A stretch of DNA of 64,000 nt from Stichopus chloronotus (Eukaryota; Echinodermata; Holothuroidea; Aspidochirotida; Stichopodidae), in the NCBI GenBank assembly GCA_021234535.1, contig CM037838.1, positions 9,177,506 to 9,241,505 of the forward strand, written 5' to 3'. The notes below the pieces were generated by a model. It worked only from the letters and a program-made list of their open reading frames with translations, did no database searches and was not told the origin of the DNA. The position numbers were made by a program, and so were the translations under genes. This document shows positions 1-14,200 of this stretch, one piece after another. Position 1 is the first letter of the stretch. Each line of letters starts with the position of its first letter.

Positions 1-3000
1 GACAGGGAAGCCCTCGACCATCTCCTGGAGACGATGCTGAAAGAACTTGAGATAGAGAAAAGAGAATTCAAGAAGATATCTGAGCGAACACCAAACCACG
101 AGGTCCAGCTGATCGTGATGAGACTGCTTAGTGTCTTCATGTCGAGGACCAAGTCAGGAACCAAGACAGCCTCAGAGGTACAAAATTCAGTCAGACAGGT
201 TCACCGTCCTCCCACAGGAGCACAGAGATATCTTGCTTCTATGCTTTTAATCAACATTTACATGAATTGTTACCACAATGGATGTCTTACAAATCAGTTA
301 TTCGAAAAATGGAAGTTTTTGTCGTTACGCATCTCCTGTTTGTGCCATCCGTATAAAATGTGTAGTACCACATTAATCAGTATGGTAGCCTGTAAAAGTG
401 GTGTTAAGAGAGTGGTTTTAATTTTTGTAAATTTTAAACAAATTATGACATTTTTTTTGGTGTCATTTATTAATATCCAGTATGAAGTTCATCATCTGCC
501 CTTAACTTCCATCTTTACTTTTCTCCTTTGAACTTCCTGATGTTCTGCAGGCATCCACTCAGATATCCCATGCGACTGCATCTTCTCTCCTCAAGAGCGG
601 AGCTGTTGACTTCTGCCTCTGCATCCTCCGATCTCTCCTGGAGCACTGGTTGGAAGTCGGCCAGGAGGATGTAAGTCCTTAAGATGTTTTTGATCATTAA
701 ATGGTATCAGAGATTAGGAAAGGTGGCTTTGAGAAAATGCTCTTGTAGTGATGAACAAAGATGAAAACCTTTGCAACACTGTATGTACCTAGTGATGCAT
801 CCCCTAGAAAAAAAACATAAACTGTATTATACATTGAAGTGCTCATTGAAATGGAAACTTTGCTGCACAAATTCAAAGATGATAAAAAGATTTGGTCATT
901 TTGAAGTTTAAATTTTCAACAATTTATGAGAGCCCGAATCATTAGTTTGTACAAATGTAGAACAAAAAGTAGTGTTGGCATTGGTATAAGCCGACATTTA
1001 AGATGGTTTATATTTTTGATTGGCTACTTTTCTTTGAAATAGTCATTTAAAGTAATCTCTTCTCCATCCAGATGGAATATGTTCTTTCAATTTGTGTTTT
1101 CTGGTGTCTTTAAAGTATTCCATGGGAGGTATTAAAACATTTGGCGAACAGATTTTAAATTACAATCATTTCTTTTTTTTCTCCCCAGGACACTGCTGCA
1201 CCTGGCAACAATTTACTTAAGCCCCATCCTCCATCATCACCCCCTGACATGTCTCCCTTCTTCTTGAGGCAGTATGTCAAGGTAAAGCCTCTAGCAAATA
1301 GGAATATATGTCAAATGGCCACTTTGTACCAGCATCTGTTGTTTGTCAAATGTTGCATGTTTGATTGTTTCCCTTTGCTCTTTCACACATTGATTGATTG
1401 ATTGAAGATGTCATTCAATTTTATATGTAAGTTTACGTTTCATATGTAACTGTGTCTGTGTTTTACATATTGATTAATTGATTGAACCAAGATGTAGTTA
1501 GTCCTTTACAAGTGATTATTTGTTTATTCTCCTTTACACATTGATTGATTGATTAATGTATTGATTGTTTGAATGATTGATTTGGGTGATTTAAATAAGC
1601 ATTTTAATACACTATGGTGTAATGAAGTGGTTTTGTGACAGTGTAGAAAAGAGAATGCCATTTTCCCCTAGACTTGTCTGTCACATTAGAGCATAAGAAA
1701 AAAAAAAAACCAAAGCCCACACTAATTAATTGTTACTGCATTCGCAAGTGACAAGGATTGTTCTTTTCCTTTGCACATTCTGAAAAGACATTAACAAATT
1801 TTTAGTGTCTGTACATTGCTAGCTTGAAACTGATTGATCTATTTTTGTTTGTTTTTTTTTCTCCCACCATTTTGCAATTTTTCACTTTTTCACCTATTCT
1901 AGGGTCATGCCGGTGACGTCTTTGAAGCCTACCCGCAGCTCTTGACTGAGATGGTTCTCAGACTTCCATACCAGGTTAGATGAAGGGAGAGAAAATAAAA
2001 TCATTTGAAGTCTTTGTCTACCTTATTACATTTGAGCACAAAATTTGCTGCTCTTGGGCTCCCTTTCTGCATGAAGGGAATACAATGACTGGATATATGC
2101 TCGAGAGTAGTTCTGAAAACATGGTTACTGCAATATATGTTTGAAATGCATTGTTTAGTTGGGAGTTTGAGCTAAGAAAAGTTGTGACTTCAAAATGGTA
2201 CACTATTTCCAACCAAAAGAAGCTTGTTGACTTTGGTTCCCACAGTGTGCAATTCTCTTTCAAATATTTCTTTGATATTTTAATTGTCAGCAGCTAGTAA
2301 GAGAGGGGGCCATTGTCTCATCTCATCCTCGTAGTGGGTTCAACCCACCGCCTCTTTGGGAACCGATAAGTGTTTTGAAGTTTTGTTGAAGAGAAGTTGT
2401 GATACTATTGCCGTCACATTGTAATCCCCAGCAAAAGGGTTTCTGCCGTTTATTAGTTTGCCGGTTCGGTCAAAGTTACGTACAAAATAATGATGGAAAT
2501 AATTAATGATGTTCCTTCTCACATATACATGTTGCTGAAATATGACAGAGAAGATAGTACTCTGGTAAATACACATGTAGGTAAGGTCGTTCATATCTTT
2601 CTTTTGTTTGAAAAACAAAGTGAATCATTTAATATCATCGTTCCCTAATTTTTGTCGTCTGCATCTTGGTCAAATTTCAGATCAAGAAAATTTGCGATAG
2701 TTCACCGTCTGTTGGCCAACCAATCTTTGACCAGGCTTGGTTCTACTATCTCTGTGAGGTGAGGTTACTCTCATGATAACGGTACAAATATGTGGGTGAC
2801 GTTACACCCAGTTGACCTTGCCTGCGGTTGTTGCTTCCCGGCATCCTAAAGAAGTTTGATGTAGTGCATGTTCAACTGTGATGGCATTTGAAGTACATAG
2901 TTCCTTTGCCATTGTTCCTGTAGATAAAATATTACAAGTCCCTTCCTGGTCAGTCATTTGGAGTGCCATTCTGATGAAGTTCTATGGTATGTCTACATGT

Positions 3001-5207
3001 ATATGTAGTATTTGCTGGGTGATGTTAGGCAAGAGAACAAGGGTGTGATGGTAGTCGACATCATGGCTCCACCTAGTCACTGTTTCATGGAATTTGTCTT
3101 ATGAACCTTTCGCAAGGTGTAAAAACTGTTTGCAAGTTGTTGGAGGTATGGGATATTGTGAGACTTGACATGGGTAAAGCTCATCCTTCTCATCAACGTC
3201 TGGCAATCCTATATGCCAGCTGGTGTCAAAATTGAGGAGTGAAGCAGAGGAGGAGGGGGGGATAGGGGAATCAGTAACATATGTTATCAGACAGTGTACC
3301 TTTACCCAAATTGTTGATTGAGAATATTGATCGTTTCCCCCACTCATCGACTTCTCGTGCAGTACATGATGACCCAGCAGACTCCGTTCGTGAGGCGTCA
3401 GGTCAGGAAGCTTCTTCTCTTCATATCTGGAACCAAGGACAAGTACAGACACTTGAGAGATTTGCATGCCCTGGAATCTCATCTGAAAGACATCAAGAAG
3501 ATCTGTGAACAGAATGGTCTCAACCTCTCCGACACCTCTGCCACACCCCTGACGCTACCCTACGACACCCTCATAGAACTGGTGAGGTTCTACAATCAAT
3601 TTATGTTTGCGTCTTTGAACATTTTGCTATCTATGTAAGAAAGTCAAACTTTTCCCTAAATTCATTCGTTCAAAGTATGATTACACTTTGAATCCCATCA
3701 CTCTTTTGTTGCATAACATTTCAATCTGGTCATTTTTGTAAACGGTTGAGATTTTCGTCTTCGCTTCCTTTCCAGATTGAACACCTAAAAGCCTGTCAGG
3801 AGATGGCCGCCTCAAGAACCCTCAACTGGCAGAAGTTCTGTCTCCAGGACCAAAGTAAGTCCTGTCAATGACCACTGCCCAGGTTGGGATACATTGCTAA
3901 GTTGTCAAAATTAGTTTAATTACAGAGGACGGATTTATTTCTTTATAACAGCGACAAATGCTCTTTCGAGAGAGCCGCAGCTCCAGTGCTAGTGCAAAGA
4001 GATATTCGCTGTTTGATGTTTGTGATCTGTATGCCCATTTTTTGTGCAAAGACCATTTTGGGTGACTTTTGTGTGACGTTCACCGTCTCTTCTTGTTCTG
4101 CGTGCTCCAGCTGTTCTGTCGAGCCTGCTCCAGGCCAGTTTCTATCTGGACGAGGGTGTGGCGTCTCTTTTACTCCAGCTGTTGACCTGCGCCCTCTGTG
4201 GTAACAAGAAGACGTCCAGCTCCCATTCCTCCAGCAGCAAGTCAAAGAAGGCAGAGAAATCTGAGAGCAGAGGTAACCGTGAAGTCTCCGATCTATTACA
4301 TCACATTAATCATCCCTCTATGGCGGATTTATTCTGCAAACTAAGTCTAACTCTATGTAAGAAAATGAGCAAAAAGTTTGTTAAGGAAACTGCTAGCACG
4401 TTCAGAATGGCCTTTAAAGGAAAATGGGTGCAAGCGATCGCGCATCTGACGTTTCAGTCATGGCAGGATCTTGTTCAGAAGAACCTGATCTTTAGATGAA
4501 AACTGACAAGATGCAGGGAAAACATAAGTTACTGAGATGAAGTAAATGAGAGAAGAAAGTGGATTTCAGTAAATCCTGTATGACATAGAAAAGAGGAAGT
4601 GAAAAGAGCATTGATCAGATATGTCGCTGTGTATTTGAGAGCACTTGTGAAGTTGTTTGTGGAACTTTTTTCCCAAAGTTAGGCTGTTTGAAGGTCCTTA
4701 GATTGAAGCAGCCGTTTTCTTTTCATAATCAGGTAATCTGTGTCAAATGGGACTATATTTAAAGGAAGCAAGATTTAACTGTTGGCTGTAAACAGTGGTG
4801 CCGATCCTCCCGATTTCACCGGCAGGCCCCCCGAAAATCGTTCAAACTCCTGCCCTACGGCCCCTACGCAGCATCCTTCCAATTGTCTAGCAATAAGTGT
4901 CAACCAGATTTGGATTGTCATTGGCAGCTACATTGAAAGCCAGAAAATGTTTAAATAATGTTTCGATTTCAGTCGCCCAGATTTAATTATCGGATGTTTA
5001 CTCATCATGACGCGTTCTTCCTCCCCACCCAGATTCTTCTGAAGAACTTCAAAAACACGACGAGGCTCTGTGCCAGAAGCTGATCAAGCAAGTGACCCAG
5101 TTAGTGGGCCACGGTGTCCTGGCCAAGTTCATCAGACACCATCTCCTGGAGTCCAACGACTCTCAGCTCAGATGGCAAGCCCATGGACTAGTCCTTCATA
5201 TATTCAA
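1..5207 (+). other. UBR4: UBR4 exons 1-9 (residues about 1-391 of the visible part)
   Basis: Exons: 1-177 (window starts inside it), 551-670, 1189-1281, 1903-1974, 2681-2758, 3363-3581, 3776-3854, 4111-4272 and 5033-5207. The protein is alpha-helical, consistent with the armadillo-like scaffold of UBR4. It carries the conserved strings [20 protein letters not shown] (across exons 3 and 4), [12 protein letters not shown] and [20 protein letters not shown]. Exon 8 adds a Ser/Lys-rich linker ([18 protein letters not shown]), probably disordered. Exon 8's acceptor at 4109-4110 was chosen because it keeps phase 1 and gives [16 protein letters not shown], matching the family. Phases agree at every junction. 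Intron 3 has a TTGATTGA tract; the other introns, including the 760-base one before exon 9, hold nothing I recognise. Confidence 0.93.
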
Positions 5208-8200
5208 GTGAGAACTAAGAATAATTTCTTTTTAAGTGATTAGGTATTTCTATCAACATTGTCCGGTCTTTTGCAAGTGCTTTTAATTGCATATTCAAGT
5301 GACCGTCTATCTTTGTAGCTGGGTAAAGTCATTTCTTTGCAATCCAACGTTGACACCGTGAGGAGCGTGAGTTTGCTTGCAAAGTGAGTTACAATTAATC
5401 CTCTCAAACCCGCCGTCAAAAGCGAAAAACGAAAAATCTAATACTCGGTATATGAAAGGGAGTAATTTGTCACTGTTATTTGCAAATCTGATTTTGTCTC
5501 CATCTCACGGTTTCATACTTTGCATATTCGAAATTTTTGTTTCAACTTAACTGGAGGCCACCCTGTCACAGCTGTCAAATGTCTTGTTCCAAAGCTTATT
5601 TCGACGTTCACTCATCCTGGGTCCGTCACAATTATCAGCCCCACCCTCGTCTCGTTTTAAGCCTTACCTTACATCATCCTCCAACAGGAGTTCATCCAGC
5701 AGCATACAGGAGTTACTCTTGGATCTGATGTGGGACCTCTGGCCAGAGCTCTCCAGCTACGGCAGGAAGGCCGCCCAGTACGTCGACCTGCTCGGATACT
5801 TCTCTCTCAAAGTTCCTCAGAAAACAGAGAAATCCATCCAGTATGTGGAGAAAGCGGCATCCCTCCTCAAGACACAGAATCAAGTCCTGTCTAACCATCC
5901 AAATTCAACCATCTACAGGTAGAACTGTTTGAATTTATGCTTCTCAGTCCATTTAATGAAGGGTGGGCCATCTTTTGACATTTCTGAGGTGGCACCTGCA
6001 TGTTTGATGTCCATTCATACACAGAACAATCCAGAAGTACCTCTCTATCTTTCTGACGAATTTTCCACTTGAAAGTCAGTTTGTTATACAATTATATTCT
6101 ACTTTACTCTGGGAATATTTACAAGCAAACCTGGACATAAGCAGGCAATATGCAATGTGTCAGTAATACAAATGTGACAGTTGTATTAATGGGACAAAAT
6201 TTGTGTAAGGGCCAATATCCCAACCCGAGAAAAATGAACTCTATTAAATAGATATCTGTTTAGAATGTTTAATCTGTATCTTCACATCACACTTTTCTCA
6301 CTGTTTTAATGCACTCAAGAGATCATCGTGATCATGTGTTAACTTCGAGAATAATGTAGTTCTCTACTTCGTTCTTTACCGTTTCAGCGAGCTGGCGGGG
6401 TTAGTAGCTTTTGACGGTTTTTACTTGGAGAGCGAACCTTGCCTGGTCTGTAACAATCCTGAGATACCATTTACGGTAAGAGTGGTGGCAGTCCTCCATC
6501 TAAATCCTCTTCTGTTCCAGTTTTATTTGTGTAATGTTTTCAGTCTCATTTCCCCTTATTTTCCTCCCGATTCCGAGGATTGTGTGTGAATTATGTAAAG
6601 TCGATGAACATATGAAGGGAGGGAATGAAATGACTGGAAGTGAGGAGCTGAAGCTACAAGTGCATTAAATCCTTGGTTGAGAGATTCTTGATAAAGTGAA
6701 TAAATATCTCCCAGTTGTTGTAATCATCACATCCCTATCCACTATTATGAACTTAAAACATCATTCATGCCAGCTCTTTGAAAACTTCAATTTGCCAGGC
6801 ATAGTTTCCCCCCTGCCACCTCCTATTGTATATTCCTCTTTATTGAATATTTCCTCTCTTCTTTTATTTTTTTTGTCGTGCAGAACATCAAACTCACGGC
6901 CCTGAAAGTGGACTCTCGTTACACGGCCAATTCTCAGATCGTCAAGCTGGTGGGAACTCACACCATTTCCAAGATCGCCCTCCGTATCAGTGACCTGAAG
7001 CGCACCAAGATGGTCCGGACCGTGAACATCTACTACAACAACAGGACCGTTCACTCTGTGGTGGACCTCAAGAACAAGTACGTCAAACTCCGGTCAAAAA
7101 AAAATAGAAGATGATTTCCTCTCAAATTTGATCAGTGATGAATTCTGAAGCTTTTAATTCTAATTACAAAAGTGCCTCCTTATTACTGATGTTACAGGTA
7201 CCTACTTGTTTCATTGTAGGCAGAGAATTCCTGGAAGAAAATTCTGCTATTATCCTCAGAAGGTGTTTCTTTCAAATCATATGACACACATGTCTCCGAG
7301 TAAATTGTACAGTAATCTTACTTTCATGTAGGAGTTAAAATACTGAAGCTTGAAATGACATATTTGGAGTATCATGCTGATGAAACAGTGACCTATTCTA
7401 GTGACAGGAGACTCTCCTGTGCGTGATGAGTGTGACTTTGATGCAGTTAGCCTGATCCATTGATCGATTGATCTCATTCCAAATTGTGGTGATCTAGTGG
7501 ACCGGTCTTTAACAGATAAAAAAAATTGAACGATTCAGAGTATCGTTTCCTCTTCGATCAGTCTTATTCAGGAAACTGTGGCCAGTAGCAGTATCTTTTT
7601 ACATGAAGACATACATTTGAGTTTTGAACAAATCCTTTGTTTTTTTCTCGGAAGTAGCTTCCTTTCACCGCGTAATGTGTATTAACAACTTAGATGTTTC
7701 TCTTGACTTTGAATATAGTCCCTGTCTTTCAAAATCTCTTTGCTGCTATTTTGAAGTTAATTGTTGGTGAATACTGCCATCTTTCCTGAACTTGTTCCTT
7801 TGCTCCATCCACTCTCATTGTCATCAATCCTCATCATGTGACCACCTCCATCATCTGAGCTCGTTGTAGATATACCTCCATCCTCTTCCATATTTCTCAC
7901 CTGCCTCTCATTGTCCGACCCTTGTCTACATCGTTCTGCAGACCTACTGTTTGGCACAAGGCCAAGAAGTGTTCACTGACAGCAGGTCAAACAGAGGTCA
8001 AGATAGAGTTCCTTTTGCCTATCGTGGCTGCAAACCTGATGATAGAGTATGCAGATTTCTACGACAACCTGTCCTGCGTCGGCCGAGACCCTGCAGTGCC
8101 CTCGCTGCAGTGCATCCGTACCCGCAAACCCCGGAGTGTGCGGCAACTGTGGTGAAAATGTCTTCCAATGCCACAAGTGCAGGTAAGATCTAATATCTGT

Positions 8201-11200
8201 GCCTTTTGTGTAAATCACTCAACTTTTTGAGTTCATCATGGGAATTCTACTTTTGGGTTGCTTTTTTAGTGTTACTCATACTTCCTTTTGTTGGTGGTGT
8301 TTTGCGGTGACTGATAGTGTTGAGTAGTGGCTATGTAGCAGTTACTGGCACCACCAAGTTGTGAACCAAAGTAGCAAAAACCATAGAAAGTAAAACCAAG
8401 GAGGTAGCTGTTTCTCTGATACTATCTCGATAAGGTTTGGCTTAAGAACTATTTGAAGCTCAGGTTTTGTGATATAATACTAGAATGTAGACCAGAGGAG
8501 TGGTCTCTGTCGATAATTTTTATAAACATAAACCTGTTTGAAATGGCCTCTTTCGATCGCCAGAGCCATCAACTACGACGAAAAGGACCCGTTCCTGTGC
8601 AACTCCTGTGGATTCTGCAAGTACGCCAAGTTTGACTACACCCTGACGGCCAAGGCTTGCTGTGCCGTCGACCCCATTGAGAACGAAGAAGACCGAAAGA
8701 AGGTAACCTGGTCAAGGTTTTATTCAACCTTCATCTGAATCCAGTGCCCAAATATGTAAAATTGAACCAGCATCAGTTTGCTGGTTTAGTGCCACACATT
8801 TGGTCACATTTTGGAGCAGAAGTTGGTTTAGTTTAAAAGTAAATTATTTTCATAAAAATATGATATTCCAGCAAAGAGAGTTTGACAATTTTGGTTTGCA
8901 ACCAGGATTGTTGCTGTAGCTTTTCTATTGTCTGACTGATCAATGACTTATTTCAATGAGTAATTGTGGATATGTTATTTCAAGTTTAGAACAGTATTTA
9001 CAGTTCCGGTGTCCTGGTAAAAGTCCTGAAATTTTATTTCCACTTTCCATACCTGAAAAAGTCATATGTCTGTAGGAGCCATGGAAAAGTCGTGAAATTT
9101 ACGACCGACCGCTCATTTTGTACAGGCATAAGTGCCATGTATTCAAGTGCATTCACATGTGTTCAAGTGTTTCTACTGGCTCTCGTTTATTCAGTTATGT
9201 TTACATATTTTTGAAAATATTGTGCGTAAAGCTGTGATGAACTGAAGGTGAGCGTCAAAGTTAAATCGTTGGTGTTTTATAACTTCTATTACATCTGGAG
9301 ACCAAGGTTAGGTTGTTCTACTGGTTAATCTGTTCTCGATCTCTCTCGACTACAAACTTGTGGTGGCTGCACATTCCCGGTAGATCTGTATCATGTATTG
9401 ATTTAAGCTGTCAGTCTCAGTGGACTCACATGATTACCCCACCCTCTCCCTCTCTCCGTCCTGTGATCTATCCAGGCCACCAATACCATCAACTCGCTGC
9501 TGGAGAAGGCCGACCGCGTCTACCGTCAGCTGGTCTCCCACCGTCCCCAACTGGAGGTCCTGCTCGCTAAAGTTCAGGAGCCTGGACTTGAGAGGCAACA
9601 GGTGATCTTTTCCTCTCTTGTAATAATTTCTTCTTTTTTTTTGTCTCCCATTATTTAGATTGGAATTCTCAAGTCAAGTGTTTGATTTGTATGTGGAAAA
9701 GAGTGATGTGATGTGCTTTTGTTGGACTGTCAAAGTGGTGCATTTCCTCCCCTACCCCTTGCCCTATCATTCAATCTTAAAATATCTTCTTTTGTATAAT
9801 TTGAAGGTGTCTTTGCCTTTTGGTATCTGTTTTCACTTCCTCAATCCTTTTGCCCCATAAATTTTAGTATGATGAAATTCATGCATTCACCATCTATTGC
9901 AATGCTTCACTTTCATCGTCATGTGACCCTTTCCTTCCGTCTCTCAGGATGGCGCTGCATCTGCGACCACCACTACCACCACCACGTCCTCCTCCTCGGC
10001 CACGGTCAACCGAGCCATCCAGATGCTGGCCCAGAGGTACTCTGGTGACTGCAAGAATACTTTTGAGGAACTCAGCAAAATCATACAGGTGAGAGAATCT
10101 TCATCTATTTCATTTTGGTTATCTTTGATTACTCCTGTAATTGTTCATTTCCATGTTTTCATTCCACTTTAAAAAAAAAAAAAACAGTTCTTGAAAAGCA
10201 AAATTAAGGTATTGCTTTTGAATCTTATGACAAAAGTTTATTTCTTCTTCTGATCTTTCACGGAAAACAGAAAGTCTTGGCCTGTCGCAAGGAGCTGGTG
10301 GAGTACGATCGACGTCAGAGAGAGGCATCTCAGAAGAGCAACCTGCCTCATTCTGGAATGACCCCATTGACCTCTCCTCTGCCAAGCCCTCACCCATCGC
10401 CTGCTCCCAGCTTCACCGCTGTAGCAGTACCTGCATGTAAAGTCACACAGAGAAAGTAAGCATGGTTCCTTTCCATCCAAGAAATAAGTAGTTAATTCAA
10501 AAGTCTAATAAAACAGTTTTTTGGAGTATTAAAAAGCAGTATTTGTCATTGTTAGAGTGTTGGCAAAGCAGTGTTTATGAATATTGCAGGGTACAACATG
10601 ACCGTAAATAGAAGTGCAGGATTCCTCCTTTTTTTTTTTGCATGTATTTAGAAAAGCATGAATCTTTGTTTAATTTTCGTGATAAGAGACATTGGTGTAA
10701 GTAAATGACCAAAGAAATCTTTGAGAAGTGTGGTGTGAAAACAAGACTATATATAGTATAAGCAAGGGTTCTGCTTCAGTAACTGTTTCAGGTCTTAGAA
10801 AATCATTTTGGTCATCCCGCTTTATTTTGCTTGTTTTTATTTACTTTTATATATTTCTACTCTGACATTGTCTCTGCTCGTCTGCCCGCAGTGCCGGACG
10901 CTGTTACGGATGTGCCGCAGCGGCCACAGAGCACTGTGTGACACTTCTGAGGGCGCTAGCCACCAATGCAGATACCAGGGATATTCTGGTGACACAGGTA
11001 TGTGCCAGATTTTTTCATCTTGATAAGCATCGGTGTCATTATGGCACAAATGTCTGCCAGTGTTTTTATCCTACATATATCTTTGGTAACAAAGATTCAT
11101 GCCATTGTTTACCTGATGCAAGTAATATTACAGTAATACAGGAAAATGCCAGCGTTAGCCCAATACCTGTCCTGGTCACAAAGATTGGGGAGGGGGAGGG

Positions 11201-14200
11201 AATGTTAATCGCAGCATGTTAGATATGCTTTTGAGTGCCAGCTTTGAATTTGGTAGCTATCTTGGTGACACAGGTATGTTGCTTATTTTAACCTGTTCTT
11301 AAGGATATTGTAGAGACAAAGGTAAACGGTAGCCTTCAGACATTCAGGTATGTATGAAGGTGCTGGTGCTATTACTTATTCCTTCCACCTCAACTTTCCC
11401 CGTCACTTCCATCCCTTAGACCATATTCAATGATTCAAATACTTAGCTGTACATAAAGATTATCTTTTTCAATGGCAGTTATCAAACTTGAAACGTAAAT
11501 ATATGCAACTTTCAACAGCTCCATCTTTTTGATTTGATCTACATTATGATTGTCATGTTATGATACGATCTTCTTAGGGTCTGCTGAACGAGCTGGTAGA
11601 ATACAACCTCCGAAGTGGACACACCAGCTACCGCAACGAGGTGCGTCAGCTCATCTTCCTCCTCACCAAGGACAATCCTGTCGCCACGGGGATGTTGAAC
11701 GACCTCATCATGACTCGAATCTCAGCAGTTCTCAGTGATAACGTCAATCCCGACATGGTGAGAACCTGCCCCTTCTTCTCCTTTGCCCCCGCCAGAATTT
11801 TGAATGCACCTTCTTTGAAAGCTAAGTAGTGGAGAAAGAATTCTGTGATGTAACTTCAGTGTAATCTGACTGCAGTTTACAGATTCGGAACACTGATGGT
11901 ACCTGTAAATACCTTCCCACAAATATCATCAAGCAACCAAAAAAGGAAAAAGAGAAAAATGCCTAGCTATCTCTCAGTGTGTCATCGTCTCCCCCCCCAG
12001 GAGGTTCTTGATGTTTCAGTACGGTGCATTATGAGCACTGGCCTGACTTGGAATCCCTGCCTGAACTTTTGCTGACTATCTTGTAGTGGAACAACAGTCA
12101 GAAAAACGTTCAATATGTTAGAATTCTGGAAGATTTAAGGAAAATTTCAGGAGTCAAATTTAGGGAGTCATTTCTTGAATCGAGCACTTGATCTTTGATC
12201 TGGAAGATTTCACAGTTTGGAGCCTGATCAGATCATTTCCAATTCTGCGGTTCTCAAAGTTCATCTTTCCTGATCTTCATCAGAAATAGGATCAGACTAT
12301 TTTTTATTCAGTAACCTTGACCACTTGAGAGACCCTTGAGTGTCAGAATAACTGTGTTCATAACTCTCTCAGAAGAGCCCTTCTTTCAAATAAGTTCGTT
12401 TAATACTGTCCTTCCTCGTCAGGCGAGCAATGTCCGTTACCTGATGATGCTGCTGATGAGTACCTGCACGACTGAACGTTATGATTCCTGCTGGGAAATG
12501 AGGCTCAAATGCAGTAAGTAAAAGTGAAGGGTAGCTAAGCAGTCAAATTGTAGTTGTAGTTGCCCCCCCCTCCTCAAATTCAACGTGTTTTTTAAATTGA
12601 ATGGTTGCAAACTTGCACAATTTTGCAATTCACTTCTTGTATGCCATGGAAAGGTTTGTGTTTCTTCACACCAAGTTCTTGGACTTAATTTATTTCCAGT
12701 GGTGTATCTGACAAGCAATGTATCACTGAAAGTTTGAATATTGTATAACATTCATGCAGATGAGTGGTGTAGTAGTAATGATAAACATCGGTTTTCTTCA
12801 GCTGTTGTTAATTAAATTTTAAGCATAGTGTGATCTGTGAAACCTTGAGGGTGGTAAAAGCATGATGACAAGGAGAGAAAATAGCAAGAAATGTGCACAT
12901 ACTTGATATATGAAGATTTAGAAAAGTGAAAATGTCAAAAAGGGAAGACTTTGAGGAATACCACCAGTCGTGTATTATTTGCATCAAGGAAAATTGTCTA
13001 AAAAATTATCCAGGAATGTGTGTACTGTGTATTTCCAAAAGATTTCTGGTTGCTATGGACCCTCTTTGTTTTTGTGTTGGTTTTGTTTTGCAAACATTAT
13101 TCAAGATTCTGTCTATAGTTTCTTTCATTTTCCGTTCCAGTCATGACTCTGTTCATGAAGTCCGTCAAGATTAGCAGTCCCGTGGTGATGGAGAACATAA
13201 CGCTACCCTGCCTGAAAGTGATCCACCATGTCATCAAACCGGTCCCTCCAACCAGCAAGAAAAACAAGGTAAGGAGTAAGGAACATGGTCATGATGGGCC
13301 GACATGTCAACATATCCTTCTGCATACAACTTATTTTATCAAGTAATGTAGGTTGCTTGCTTCAAAATAAGAAACATTACCGACACGTATCCCACGCTAT
13401 GACGTCTTTTTGTTACTGGTTTATTGGTAGGAGGAGACAGTCGGAAACCTAAGCACGGTGAAACCAGTTGGATGGGACGTGTACATCAACACCAAGGATT
13501 GGTTGACACAAACCAGGAGCATGTATGATTACTGGAAGCAGAGAGTACCATCTAACAAACAAGGTTAACTTCTCCTCCAAGTCCTCAATCCTTTGATTAT
13601 TTTGCAAAGTCACTGAAGACAAAATCGGTTCTTCGTGTCCAAAACAGAAAGTTTTTGAGAAATGATCAGTATATTGTATTGAATTTGTGTCTGTTTTGCG
13701 TTTTTCTCTTCTTTGCCTTAAGGTTAAAGTCAATTTGTTGCACTCTGCTTGGATGGAATGTAGACAAAGTATGTTCTGGAGTACTTCACTTTGTAAGTCA
13801 AAAGCTAATTCCCAAAGGAATGTTGTCATGGATAAAGATGAGCATTGGTTTAGTGCAGAGTGTGTTGCTAAGGCACAGTCTGATGTACATAATGCAACTG
13901 TGTTAGAAGTGGGTGTTATTGTCAAGTGATAACTTCTATATTGTTGAATTGTTTTTGCCAGGGGGGGGGGTGGGGGTAGGGGTTGGAGAAGGGGAGGGGT
14001 CATTGTGCCTTTTTGTCTCCAGTGCTACATCCCAGAGACCTTTCAGCACCTGGTGAAACAGATGAGAGCAGTTTTTCTCCTGAATCAAATCTTTCATCAT
14101 TTATCAGAAACAGAAGAGTCCAGCACCAGCACCCAGCAGGCGAGAGGAAAGTACCTGATGGAGAAGTATGCTCGTCGATGGATGGTGGAGGCCAAGAAGT

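Noticed and set aside
34..531. 165-codon plus-strand frame
   Set aside because: It starts inside UBR4 exon 1 (out of the window's true start) and runs past the donor at 178 into intron; only the first part is coding.
7922..8193. Two plus-strand frames over UBR4 exon 13 (one starting as VWHKAKK, one starting MAQGQEV)
   Set aside because: The first is the correct frame only up to the extra base near 8075; the second is a pure shadow. Neither is a separate gene.
13449..14003. 184-codon minus-strand frame
   Set aside because: It is antisense to UBR4 exon 22 and its intron, and its Pro-rich start comes from a poly-G tract near 13962. There is no domain and no splice support.
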